DNA from: Sphaeroforma arctica JP610
Lineage: Eukaryota > Opisthokonta > Ichthyosporea > Ichthyophonida
Direction: 5' to 3'
Length of the DNA: 22,726 bases
Assembly (NCBI RefSeq): GCF_001186125.1
Contig: NW_014040185.1
Coordinates: 6,487 to 29,212, forward strand
Positions within the stretch are counted from its first letter, which is position 1. Each line of letters begins with the position of its first letter. Positions 1 through 8,671 of the stretch are shown one piece after another. The notes under the pieces are model-generated. The model did no database searches. It was not told the DNA's origin and saw only the letters and a program-made list of their open reading frames with translations. The translations under genes were made by a program, and so were the position numbers.

Positions 1-57
1 TGTATGTATGTATGTATGTATGTATGTATGTATGTATGTATGTATGTATGTATGTAT
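1..57. repeat. (TGTA)n microsatellite
   Basis: About fourteen perfect copies of the tetranucleotide TGTA run from the window edge to about position 57. The true left end lies outside the window. Confidence 0.97.
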
Positions 58-169
58 TCCGTTCTCAAAACCATCAGCTTTGTGTATTGATAGAAACACT
101 CAATTCTATACACCAATTACATCAGCAGAAGCATCCCTCATGCATGTATTTGCATCGATTAAGTTTAAA

Positions 170-496
170 CTAAGCAAACAACACACCTCCGACAGAGTCG
201 CCCCCGGGAATGATACCGTCGGCCTGGGCTGCATCGCGGAATATGCTACTAATCACCATATAAGAAACAACAGGAACTGCAACCTTTCTAACCGGCTGAC
301 TACGCGCACGTGTAACCATAGCAACAGCTTGGTTCTTGATATAGTTGGCACCCGCCTGGACATGTGTATGTGCAGAGTAAGTAGCTCTGGTGGATGCTGA
401 AAAGAATCTTTGGGTGTTCCCTTTAATCGCAAGGCTTTGCAGAACCGCACCGGAGCGACCCGCCAGGAATGATAGCTGGCCTTTCAGATAGCTCAT
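170..496 (-). CDS. Small basic protein with mitochondrial-type presequence, 108 aa
   Basis: No family recognised. The frame runs from an ATG (A at -3) to TAG as one uninterrupted exon. The N-terminus looks like a mitochondrial targeting peptide: the first 87 residues contain many Lys/Arg and no Asp or Glu, and residues 30-34 read RFFSA, which fits the R-3 cleavage pattern of the matrix processing peptidase (Arg-X-Phe before Ser). Cleavage there would leave about 76 residues. Residues 72-86 (VAVPVVSYMVISSIF) are hydrophobic enough for one short membrane segment. The C-terminus is Gly/Asp-rich (GIIPGGDSVGG) and ends LFA. A minus-strand TATA box lies about 70 bp upstream of the ATG. Inference: a small inner-membrane or matrix protein. 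It could be a terminal exon of something larger, or chance, but composition and promoter favour a real gene. Confidence 0.6.
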   Translation of the reverse strand: MSYLKGQLSFLAGRSGAVLQSLAIKGNTQRFFSASTRATYSAHTHVQAGANYIKNQAVAMVTRARSQPVRKVAVPVVSYMVISSIFRDAAQADGIIPGGDSVGGVLFA

Positions 497-563
497 GTTA
501 GCTAGACTGTTGTTGGATGCGAAGTGTTTAACTGTTTACGGGACACGAGTACAATGGGTTTTT

Positions 564-570
564 CTATATA
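564..570 (-). promoter_or_regulatory. TATA box for the 170-496 gene
   Basis: TATATAG on the minus strand, 68 bp upstream of the ATG, which would give a short 5' leader of roughly 35-45 nt. A plus-strand TATATAAATA also occurs at about 605-614, but no convincing plus-strand gene follows it. Confidence 0.45.
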
Positions 571-752
571 TTGTGACACTAGTAGAGAGAGAGTATGTAA
601 GAGCTATATAAATACAATATAATGTAAATAAATACATTGTTTGTTTGTATTATTGTGTTGTTTTAAAAAAAAATTATACTTTTGTGTGCTCTGTGATGTT
701 TGTCACAAGAATTTTCAATTTTTATTTAGATCAATGATGATGAATAAATACT

Positions 753-798
753 GGCACTGTGCACTGTGCACTGTGGGCAGTCACTACAGTGTGCACTG
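753..798. repeat. GCACTGT heptamer cluster
   Basis: Three adjacent GCACTGT units followed by scattered variants (CACTACAGT, GTGCACTGTACAGT). The core is related to the reverse complement of the heptamer array at 4925-5096. Confidence 0.6.
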
Positions 799-1084
799 TA
801 CAGTCATTGGTTTTTTTAATATAATATTTGTTGCTCCAATTTGAAGGTTATGATTTGTTGCGTTTTAAAAAATATTGCTCTTATTTATATTTATATTAGG
901 TTTATGGAGCGATACGATCTTGCTAAGGTTTTAGGGTTTTGTTCTTCCACCAAATCTAAATATTCATATGACCATATGTACATACTCTAGGTTTTTATTA
1001 ATTCTAAGGTGCCATAATGCCATAGCCTCTTTTCATAGCCCTCTAAAAACACCTCTAAAATGACTTTTCTGACTTTTGGTTTTC

Positions 1085-1232
1085 CGACCACTAGGTCTGA
1101 CGCATAGGTCTGGCGCGTTCAAATTGCGACTTAAAATTGCGACCACTAAGTCTGACGCTGATGCGTGCGACCGTTAAACTTGATGCTTAGGCGTGTGTCC
1201 CTTACATGTGACGCTTAGTCTTGCGACCGCCA
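1085..1232. repeat. Degenerate tandem repeat, GCGACC-ACTAAGTCTGACGC type
   Basis: Variants of GCGACCACTAAGTCTGACGC recur at about 1085-1110, 1139-1156, 1168-1185 and 1201-1221, with units drifting in length and sequence. It is GC-rich in an AT-rich region. No frame is open through it, so it is not coding. It could be a decayed minisatellite. Confidence 0.5.
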
Positions 1233-1326
1233 ACGATACTTCTCACTATGTTCTCGATCACTTCAACAGTTAAACGATTAACATAGATTGCACGATTGTA
1301 TCAACGATTGTACAACCACCGTACAA

Positions 1327-1332
1327 TTTATT
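1327..1332 (-). terminator. Poly(A) signal of the globin-like gene
   Basis: AATAAA on the minus strand, 77 bp past the TAA stop of the globin-like gene: the expected place for a polyadenylation signal. Confidence 0.5.
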
Positions 1333-1408
1333 CAAAACACAAGCTGAGTTTGATTCTTAATTCCGTACCCTTCGAGTGCGTATAGAAATCTGAGTCCATA
1401 TGCAAATT

Positions 1409-2374
1409 TTACTTGAATATTTTCTTAAATCTATCTGTGAGTGACTTTTTCTTTGCGGCTGGTTCCTTGGTCTGGGGCAGTATAGATCCTTCTGATTTAC
1501 AATTTAGGTCTGGCAACGAATGCACTAGTTTCAATGTCTGTGGCAGCTGTGTAGATTTACTGCCCATAACTTGAGTCGTATCGGCCCTTTTTCTATTTCC
1601 GACCTTAGTTACTGGGCTCTTCTCCGGCGTATTTGTTGAACTTGAATCAGAGATATAAAATGATTTTCTCCATGCATTCGGCCTAGATGACTTAGTACTT
1701 CTGGTCCTTGACATAGTTTTTTTGCAGTCTGAGAAAACGGATTTCAGCTCACTATAGAAATCCTTATCATACACGTCGATCTGGTATATTAAATCCTTCA
1801 ATATCTCTAAATCCAATCCTTTCATCTCTGACTTATTGGCTAATTTCTGTATAAGGTAGTCAACATACATGGTCACCCATGCCTTCCTATCTAGAGTAGA
1901 GAACGAACTCTGGAGAAAGAATGGTGTCAATGTGGTATGGAGTGTCAAAATCAGCACCCTCCCGAATACCACTTGTGTCTCTACCTTGACACCAAGTTTT
2001 ATATATATCTCGCGAAGACTTTCTATGTCAGCATCAATGCTCTCTTGTGGTGCGTCTTTCATATTCACTAAAAGCGACAACAACTTCCCTAGAAACCTAC
2101 TTTGAGTATCTGGTGAGTCAAAATCCGCCTTGAGATTCGGCAGGTGATTGAATAGCAGATCGAAGTAAACTACGGTGAATCGCATTACAGGATATTCTCC
2201 ATCTAGTACGGACATTTGCGTGACGCGTTTCCATGACTCCCTGATCAATTTCTGGCGACTTGCCTGTGTCTCTTTATCGTCGATAAAACCGGATATGCAT
2301 GTTGAAGGGGAAAGAGCTGCCTTTGTACTGGGATGTGTTGTAATTTCAGAAGGATTCGAATGGCTTTCTATCAT
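1409..2374 (-). CDS. Globin-fold protein lacking the proximal heme His, 321 aa
   Basis: Single-exon gene. I use the ATG at 2374 (AAA before it, A at -3); the open frame continues upstream but has no earlier ATG. Residues about 40-180 read as a globin domain: A helix QKLIRESWKRV (Trp48), B/C helices ending FNHLPNLKADF (Pro79; Phe85 as CD1 Phe), a short CD turn, E helix about 91-105 (Gln91 is the best E7 candidate), F-G region SLREIYIKLGVK, and H helix RKAWVTMYVDYLIQKL. By register with neuroglobin and flavohemoglobins (KH followed five residues later by V/I-K), the F8 proximal position is Tyr124, not His. Residues 180-305 are a Ser/Thr/Lys/Pro-rich, probably disordered tail, and the end (KKKSLTDRFKKIFK) is a basic amphipathic patch suited to membrane or nucleic-acid contact. 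Inference: a heme-free or Tyr-ligated globin-like regulator. The family call is by eye. Confidence 0.72.
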   Translation of the reverse strand: MIESHSNPSEITTHPSTKAALSPSTCISGFIDDKETQASRQKLIRESWKRVTQMSVLDGEYPVMRFTVVYFDLLFNHLPNLKADFDSPDTQSRFLGKLLSLLVNMKDAPQESIDADIESLREIYIKLGVKVETQVVFGRVLILTLHTTLTPFFLQSSFSTLDRKAWVTMYVDYLIQKLANKSEMKGLDLEILKDLIYQIDVYDKDFYSELKSVFSDCKKTMSRTRSTKSSRPNAWRKSFYISDSSSTNTPEKSPVTKVGNRKRADTTQVMGSKSTQLPQTLKLVHSLPDLNCKSEGSILPQTKEPAAKKKSLTDRFKKIFK

Positions 2375-2523
2375 TTTGCTTACTTTTTGCACTACGCTAA
2401 CGATGTAGCGGTGTTTGTTGTTGGGAAGTAGTGTGGGGTATGGATGCTGCAATCGTGAATTTCTTTGTATATATATTCACGCTATCTCTCACCTCTGATT
2501 GTTACAGTGAAAAAAGCTACGTG

Positions 2524-2533
2524 TATTTATATA
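2524..2533 (-). promoter_or_regulatory. TATA box candidate for the globin-like gene
   Basis: Minus-strand TATATAAATA, 150 bp upstream of the chosen ATG. A second candidate, TATATATAC at about 2468-2476, is nearer (about 95 bp) and would give a 5' leader of roughly 65 nt. Which one is used cannot be decided here. Confidence 0.4.
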
Positions 2534-2982
2534 TGTACACACCGCTCGATAAATAAATAAAAAATTGTTCTTTTTAAAAAACGGTTGGTTAAACAAATTG
2601 CTCTTTATAAAAAAATACGTTTGGTTTTACTTTTTTGGATTTTATTGGTTTTTCATTTTGTTTGTATTGTTTTATTTTTATTTTTGTAAGAGACAAAGAC
2701 CAAAACTCTATCATGCTTTTTTTTTAATTAAAAAATATACTGCTATTTGTACATAAAATAAATTTTTATGGGCCATGTATTCAAGAGTCCTTTTTGACTT
2801 TTTCTTTGAAACATCTTGCGATTCTTGATTAAAGCTCATTACGGTAATATGAGCGTACGAAAAAGAAGTTGAACGTAAACGCACTTTTTTTTTCTTCAAT
2901 TTTATAACATTTTAACGGTTATAATGTGATCAGAAGGGCGTATCTAAATTGTTTTTATGGGACTGGTTCTGGAGTTCTGGAC
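2534..2982. other. Gene-free AT-rich interval
   Basis: Long T-runs and AT-rich DNA between the globin-like promoter and the MITE. The short open frames are low-complexity (Phe/Lys-rich) and unsupported. Nothing else is seen. Confidence 0.6.
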
Positions 2983-2990
2983 CCCACCAG
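2983..2990. repeat. 8-bp target-site duplication, left
   Basis: CCCACCAG, identical to 3273-3280 on the other side of the MITE. Confidence 0.9.
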
Positions 2991-3272
2991 CAGGATTGTT
3001 AAACGGGCAAATGGGCTAAACTGTCCGGGAAAAAAAAGGCTGTCCATGGTATTATGACCTATTTTTGAGGCTGTCCATGTGTCCCATTCGAAAAAGGCCT
3101 GTTGTCCACTGGTAAATTGAGAATCGCCTGGTACAAATTGACCAAAACCATTTGTCCTTTTCAAGATTGATTCCTGCCCGTTTGTTTGGTCCATATAATG
3201 CCCTTTGTCCGGTTGTCCGTAAATGCAAATGGTTGTCCGGACAGGACTTTTCTTGTCCGTTTAACAACCCTG
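2991..3272. mobile_element. Non-autonomous hAT-like MITE, 282 bp
   Basis: Terminal inverted repeats 2991-3010 and 3253-3272 match at 18 of 20 positions (consensus CAGGRTTGTTAAACGGRCAA). Immediately outside are perfect 8-bp direct repeats CCCACCAG (2983-2990 and 3273-3280), a target-site duplication. Eight-bp TSDs with CAGGG/CAGNG-type ends are the hallmark of hAT DNA transposons. The interior has no transposase frame but has about ten TGTCC/TGTCCG motifs on one strand, several clustered near the right end, resembling the subterminal transposase-binding repeats of hAT elements. It must have been moved by a transposase supplied elsewhere. The perfect TSD and near-matching ends suggest moderate to young age. 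Confidence 0.9.
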
Positions 3273-3280
3273 CCCACCAG
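3273..3280. repeat. 8-bp target-site duplication, right
   Basis: CCCACCAG, identical to 2983-2990. Confidence 0.9.
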
Positions 3281-3955
3281 TTGTGAACTCAGTGACTGAC
3301 AGTCACTGCCCTCTGGCGTCTGGCGTCTGGGCCCTGGCCCTGGGGCCTGGGACCCTGGAGTCCTGGACTGGTGGTGAGCTTGACAGTCCGTATCACGGCA
3401 TATCTGGGCGGTAAAAACTGAACTGGTACATACCTAACTGGTCACTCTCAGACTGGGGTCGAAAAGTTATTGCTTTTCAGTATAAACGTTAAACATTAAA
3501 CTCTAACGCGATACATTCCACACGTTAAAAAGCATATAATTAACGTATACACACCTGACTTATAATCGGCAAAATAAAAAACCAATTTTAATCGGGATCG
3601 TAACGTATTATCCAATGAATGAACGAGATACACGAATTCAAATCCAAAAAAAAATCGTCTATACAAATCGAATCAGGTTTGCGCACTTCCTTCCTGAAAT
3701 ATATAATCTCCAATTGAGTGTCTGACACTCTGACTGGACTCAATGTTACAAGTTGTAATCTTTAAGTAAAATGCGCAGACACCGTGTGTGTCTTTTAACG
3801 TACACTGTGTATACCAACACAGTTACACAATAGACCATTATTATACATACATAATAAATAATTTACTTCACAATAAACAACGAATTCAACACAACTATGA
3901 CAACTAAATATCCGTGTCTTTGGAATCATACACGGACATCACCGTGCATTTATAG
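3281..3955. other. Gene-free interval with CTGG-rich tract
   Basis: Begins with a GC-rich, CTGG/CCTGG low-complexity tract (about 3308-3375) and continues as AT-rich DNA. There is a perfect 7-bp palindromic pair GAGTGTC-T-GACACTC at 3716-3730. No gene is supported. Confidence 0.5.
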
Positions 3956-4000
3956 ATAGCCAACGCCACTATTTTGATGTTTTTTGTACAAGGTATGCAG

Positions 4001-4126
4001 ATTTATCCGAAACTTGTGCCGGCAAAAAAAGGTGCAATCGTGGTGCAAACATCTAAGGGCCCATTTGTTAGTGCGGTGAGAAATGATTCTTTACATTCAG
4101 AAGTATCATGCAAAGAATACACGTGA
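4001..4126 (+). CDS. Possible terminal exon or tiny gene (weak)
   Basis: After a T-rich stretch and GTATGCAG (acceptor-like, AG at 3999-4000) comes an open frame beginning IYPKLVPAKKGAIVVQTSKG and ending EVSCKEYT before TGA at 4124-4126. Composition is coding-like against a stop-rich background. In-frame ATGs at 3977 and 3995 would instead make a 49- or 43-residue protein. AATAAA signals follow from about 4146. No upstream exon and no family are recognised, so this may be chance or an old exon remnant. Confidence 0.25.
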   Translation: MYPKLVPAKKGAIVVQTSKGPFVSAVRNDSLHSEVSCKEYT

Positions 4127-4600
4127 CACATTAACAAATTGAACAAATAAATATATTGAATAAAGAAATAAATTGAACAAATAAATAAATTGAACAAATA
4201 AATAACATACAGACAATGAGTTTAAAATGACGATTTGTATTAATAAGTGTTTATAGTGTTTTATTGGTTTGTACGCCTTCTATTCCATATGAAACAAAGA
4301 GTGTGATGCTTCATTTCGTATGCTTGTAACAATTATATCTATATTCCCTGGTGATTTATCGATATCTGTATATTTTATTATAAATATGTTTAAGAGTGTC
4401 TATTAATGACGTATGCACAGTATAAGATGTAAATATATTTTTACGAATGTAAACAGTCACTTCTAAAATTGAAAATTGATTTTTTTTTTTTGGCAGCCCT
4501 AAAATATATATGCTCTGCATGACCTGCCAACAAACGAAAACGTTTAAAGATTAACGCTAGCACTCTATTCATTTTTATATATATACAAAATCAAAACAGA
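4127..4600. other. Gene-free AT-rich interval
   Basis: Contains an ATTGAACAAATAAATA-type short tandem repeat (about 4136-4205) and otherwise featureless AT-rich DNA. Confidence 0.55.
4136..4205. repeat. ATTGAACAAATAAATA-type tandem repeat
   Basis: Three to four units of about 16-22 bp, each ATTGAA(C/T)AAATAAAT with variation. Each unit contains AATAAA, so it could also offer multiple poly(A) signals on the plus strand. Confidence 0.6.
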
Positions 4601-4624
4601 GACAGCAGACTACCGAAGTCCTTG

Positions 4625-4860
4625 ATTCTACTCAATAGAGTCGGGACTCTGGTCACTGGAGTCCCTGTACATATATCGCAAGAGTATGTATGCTCTGAGG
4701 CTCTGGCTCAGGGACTCTGGGAGCCTCTAAGCCTAAGAGCTGGCTCTGATCACAGCGCACACATTGCACACACTGATCTGAGGCCTGAGCACTGTGAAGT
4801 GTGAGGAGTCAGCAGTGATGAGCGAACAGTGAATACTGAACAGTAGTATTTATTTTAAAA
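4625..4860. repeat. Low-complexity GACTCTGG/CACTG-rich block
   Basis: Short imperfect repeats (GGACTCTGG, GGCTCTGG, GAGCCTCTAAGCCTAAGAG, CACACTG, GAACAGTGAA) with no consistent period, grading into the heptamer array to its right. An open plus-strand frame here is a by-product of the repeats. Confidence 0.45.
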
Positions 4861-4924
4861 ATTACAAAGGTGATACACAGACTGAGAGTGATAGTGAACA
4901 TTATTTTTAATTTTTTTTAAAACT

Positions 4925-5096
4925 GTGAACACTGATGACTGAACACTGAACACTGAACACTGAACAGTGAACACTGAAGACTGAACAGTGAACAGTGAAC
5001 AGTGAACAGTGAACAGTGAACAGTGAACAGTGAACAGTGAACAGTGGACAGTGAACAGTGAACAGTGAACAGTGAACAGTGAACAGTGACAGTGAT
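4925..5096. repeat. Heptamer array (GAACAGT/GAACACT)n
   Basis: About 24 units of 7 bp. The left units are mostly GAACACT and the right units nearly all GAACAGT, so the array has two homogenised halves. The Ser/Leu/His/Val-rich frame it opens on the minus strand is an artefact of a period that is not a multiple of three. It is followed to about 5150 by decayed GGTGA(G/A)T repeats. Confidence 0.95.
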
Positions 5097-5727
5097 ACTG
5101 GTGATTGGTGACTGGTGAGTGGTGAATGGTTGTGGTGAGTGGTGACTGATTGGATGCCTGTTAAACAAGATGGGGCAGTACCATTTGACTAGCGAATTCC
5201 AAATATTTGTCAAAACAAACCTAAAAGATTACAAATATCTCGGGCCAAAAATAGAGATTTTTTAAAAACAAATCTCAAAGAGCGGATAAGAATGATTATG
5301 GACCTTTTTTTTAAAGAAGTGTTTTACTCTTTGTGGTGCCATATGAAATTTGTAAGGTGACCACAACTCCCCCAAAAAAGCTGCGAATCAGTTTTAGCTT
5401 CTTTTCTTTTTTTGTATTATTTTTTTCTTTGATTTTTGTTTTTTTTGTTTTTTTAAAGAACATATAATCCATATACAAAATGTAGACTCTGTATGTAAAT
5501 AGTTATGTGTAAATACATATTTACTCTCGAGTGTCAACTGTCGAGTCTCGAATCTCGATACTCTCGATATTCTCGATACTCGAGTTCTCTCACAGCCTAT
5601 GTAAATATGTATGTATTTTTTATATTTTTTAAAAAACACAACGTACTAAAAAAAATGTGTGTTCATCTGTTCAACTGTTCAAGTGTTCATGCACTTCATT
5701 TGTCGTTGTTGTTTTTTTTTGCGTAGC
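5097..5727. other. Gene-free interval with CTCGATACT repeats
   Basis: Holds decayed GGTGA repeats to about 5150, T-rich tracts, and a cluster of CTCGA(T/G)A(C/T)T units at about 5526-5592. Open frames are T-rich or repeat-derived. No gene is seen. Confidence 0.5.
5526..5592. repeat. CTCGATACT short tandem repeat
   Basis: Seven or so CTCGA-containing units of 8-9 bp with slight drift. Confidence 0.65.
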
Positions 5728-6005
5728 CCTTGTAAGAATTTAAAGGGCATTTTTGCCCTTTTCGTATACTATATAGTATAAGGTCCCTCGAATTTCCCAA
5801 AGTTCGGTCCTTAACATGTCCATGTATATTCGTAGACATCATGCTCTGTTCGTGAATATACATAGACAATTTTAGTATGACCCATGTAGAATGACACTCA
5901 AAAATCATCAGGGCCTGGTTATATACGATTAACCCTGGCTTGGGCCCTGAAATAAAAACCCAATATGAATCTCCAGAATCACGACTCGTCATTCGGGACC
6001 CGCCA
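5728..6005 (-). repeat. Element A left LTR copy (3' LTR)
   Basis: Shares with the right copy the blocks AAGGTCCCTCGAATTTCCC, AGTTCGGTCCTTA and a long nearly identical stretch ending CGGGACCCGCCA. It is clearly shorter than the right copy. The right end is set by the shared CCGCCA; the left end is uncertain (TG at about 5731 or the AAGGTCCC block at about 5779). Confidence 0.75.
5765..5780. other. 16-bp perfect palindrome
   Basis: TATACTATATAGTATA, directly next to the strongly conserved LTR block. Just before it lies another hairpin, AAAGGGCA with TGCCCTTT (5742-5761). Confidence 0.7.
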
Positions 6006-6815
6006 CTTAAACCGGTCCCAAAACTTCGGAGATTTCTTCATAAAGTCCTCCTTAACATCTTCCGGGTCCAAATCCTTCCAAGTCTCAGGGTGATATTTCT
6101 GCAGTGTGGTCAAGAATTGCGATGAATATTTGAACCACACTTCCCCAGACTTCGTTTGAATATATCGTTCGAACCGTTCAGCAATAGCCTGGAACCATTC
6201 AAATGTGTGCAAGTACTCCTTCAGGGTAACTAGTACTTGCACTGGGTCCGACCTGTCTTCTTGGCTGCCGACAGCTAGCTTGTGCTGTTTACGATGGGCT
6301 CCCACATTTCGACCACCTCGTACCCGAACATTGTAATGATCTCCACCATACGGACCACGGACAACGAAAAAGTCTTTCTCAACCCATCCTTGTGTTGTAT
6401 GGAGTCTCGGAACTTCCACACAATGCTACCAACCTCGAGCGGCGCAAGCTCGGTTGCAGTAGCTGTGGCATTTGCAATACGTTTTGCTTGTTCCTTCCTC
6501 AAATTCTTGCGGGCCAAATCCAAGATTTTTCATGAAGTCCCATCTTGACCCCGCATCACTAGTTCAATAGGCGAGTATTCCGATCCTGCATGAGCTGTTC
6601 GGCTATATGCAGGTATCACCTCCCATATACCCTTCGCCGTACCAGAGGCTAAACTCTTGTTCAACCAGTCCTTCATAGTACGGTTGGCCTTCTCAATTTG
6701 ACCATTGGCCTCGTGGCGCTCAACTGTGGTAACATGGACATGTATCGTTAATCGAGCCCAAAAGTCAAAGAAATCGCTGTTATCGAACACCTTGCCTGAG
6801 TCAACGACAATTTCA
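5979..6815 (-). pseudogene. Element A integrase, core and C-terminal part (fossil)
   Basis: Minus-strand frames show the integrase core region (VVDSGKVFDN matching the second catalytic Asp block, then ERHEANGQIEKANRTM around the catalytic Glu) and a GPY/F module (FVVRGPYGGDHYNV), typical of Ty3/Gypsy integrases that bind DNA through this C-terminal fold. It runs into the left LTR of A. Broken, with several disruptions. Its left neighbour on the element map is the integrase fragment at 15095-15310, separated by nested elements B and C. Confidence 0.8.
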
Positions 6816-7983
6816 TAAGCTGCCCCCTTTGGGATACACATGTTACCTGCGTTATTTCAGCAAATTATGCAATACTTGTTTAGGGACATGGACAATGTAC
6901 AAGTATACATTGACGACATTGTGATGTTCACCAAACCCAAAAAGGAGCACGAAAGGGTTGTGTGAGAGGTTCTAGATAGACTCAACAAGTACAACTTTAA
7001 GGTCAACAGTAAGAAATGACACTTCGATGTTAACGAGATTCAGCTGTTGGGTTACCGAGTATCCGGGGATGGAATCATGATCGATCCCGGGAAAGTCGAC
7101 CACTTGATAGACTGGAGAACTTCTACCACGGGTAAGGATGTCAACAGCATGTGCGGATTCATCAACTTTTTGACTGACGGAGTACCTCACCTGGCAAGTT
7201 ATTTAAAGCCTTTTGGACATTTGAGATATCATAAAGGCAAACTAGGCGCACTGTGGACTAAAGACTGTGATGACGCATCTAAGCAGCTCAAAACAGTGGT
7301 TCAACAGGCACCAGTGGTCCAACCACAAAAGGATGGTATTCCATTCATGGTAGCAACAGACGCGTCCGACATGGCACTCGGCGGCGTCCTGTATCAAATG
7401 ATTGATGGGAAACCAAGATATGGACAGTTCTTTAGCAGGGCTATGAATTCGTCTCAGATCAATTACCCAACCGTGCAATAAGAGCCTTTGGCTATTGTTA
7501 CCGCACTCACTCATTTTAAGGACTATATATATAGCACGCACTTTAACATGCTACAAGCTGCCCCCTTTGGGTTACACATGTTACCTGCGTTCTTTCAGGG
7601 CTATTGTTACTGCACTCACTCATTTTAAGGACTATCTATATAGCACGCACTTTAACGTGCTATGTGATCAGAAATTATTGCAATACCACCTAAAGGACAT
7701 GAAAACTAACTCACAGTTAGTCAGTCTGTGGCATGACACGATCGCAAAATTTTCTTTCGGCATAACACACAAACCAGGTATTCACAATCACTTACCCGAC
7801 ATGTTGTCACGCTTCGTACTAGACTTTAATAAGATGGTTAGGGAGCTACTAGCTACGGATTGGATGGTCAATCCTAGGTGGTTTAAGATCGCAGACAACA
7901 TGTATGTTTGTCGGTCACCATATTACACAACTGCCGAGGTACCGGACACTGGAACACCCGAAAGGAGATGGATTCCAGATTGA
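6816..7983 (+). pseudogene. Element B reverse transcriptase and RNase H (fossil)
   Basis: Opens with the RT block APFG, followed by the catalytic box VYIDDIVMFTK, the thumb/connection (WRTSTTGKDVNSMCGFINFL) and RNase H motifs (VATDASDMALGG; then CDQKLLQYHL and HKPGIHNHLPDMLSRF at the end). This is the standard Ty3/Gypsy arrangement. Broken and internally rearranged. Confidence 0.8.
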
Positions 7984-8671
7984 CTTGTCTAACAAGAATG
8001 CCTGGTGAAATCCTCCATGGTTACTATACCACAGTTGCTAAATTATGTACATATTCAAGATGCTACCATCACGTTGTGTTGTCCCCTAAGACACTCAGAT
8101 AAATGGCTACCACAGTTGATCTCAATGATACAATGTGAGCCGATCTATGTGGATAGAAAGATAGAAAGATCGATACTTTTCTCTACCAGGGTACCCGTGC
8201 AGTCCAAAAGACGCCTTGGCGACATACCATAATATGTCGAATAGGTCCAGTTGGAACAACCGAGTGGACACCATCCGAGACTTTCGAACAGAAGATTGAG
8301 ATATTTAAGATTCCACTCTTGAATCCTAAGTCTCAATCAGAGATCACCTGCAGTATGTGTTACCGAGATACATCTAAATTCAAAGGAATCAAAGAGGAGC
8401 GCATCACTAGCGAAAGCCTTCTACAACAAATTACGATCTGACAGGGAAACTGCATACCAAGCAGAAACTCGATTGCTTAAGCAATTGATGAATGACTTTC
8501 CCGAGGTATACGATCATGTGACTCAACTAATGGATAGATCAAACAATAGTCGGATTCACGATGTAGAAGCTTTAGGCGAGATTGGACAAGACGAGTCTTC
8601 GAGTCCAGGTGATGACGCGGTGGAATCCTCACCTTCTGATATCAATGTAACAAGTAGTTCACAGTAGGCGA
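7984..8671 (+). pseudogene. Element B linker between RNase H and integrase (fossil)
   Basis: Broken frames continue between the last RNase H motif and the integrase zinc region. The best stretch (8473-8667) is acidic and Ser-rich, as spacer segments of this polyprotein often are. No separate domain is recognised. Confidence 0.45.

Larger units (their letters stand above)
571..1326. other. Gene-free interval
   Basis: AT-rich intergenic DNA. Open frames here lack a good start and coding-like composition. It holds a small GCACTGT array (about 753-798) and a degenerate GCGACC/CTGACGC repeat block (about 1085-1232), both listed separately. Nothing else is recognisable. Confidence 0.6.

Noticed and set aside
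8-400. 130-aa plus-strand frame starting in the microsatellite
   Set aside because: The start is TGTA repeat (Met-Tyr-Val-Cys repeats) and the rest lies opposite the better-supported 170-496 gene.
641-844. 67-aa Cys/Phe-rich plus-strand frame
   Set aside because: It begins without ATG, is low complexity and crosses the GCACTGT array.
2375-2452. Upstream extension of the globin-like protein by 26 residues
   Set aside because: The extension would start at TTG. The first in-frame ATG is at 2374 with a good context, so the extra part is read as 5' leader.
2955-3267. Overlapping minus-strand frames rich in Asp-Gln/Gly
   Set aside because: They fall within the MITE and come from its repeated TGTCC motifs.
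4917-5213. 98-aa minus-strand frame of Ser/Leu/His/Val heptads
   Set aside because: It is simply the translation of the 7-bp tandem array; a 7-bp period repeats as a 7-residue unit in any open frame.
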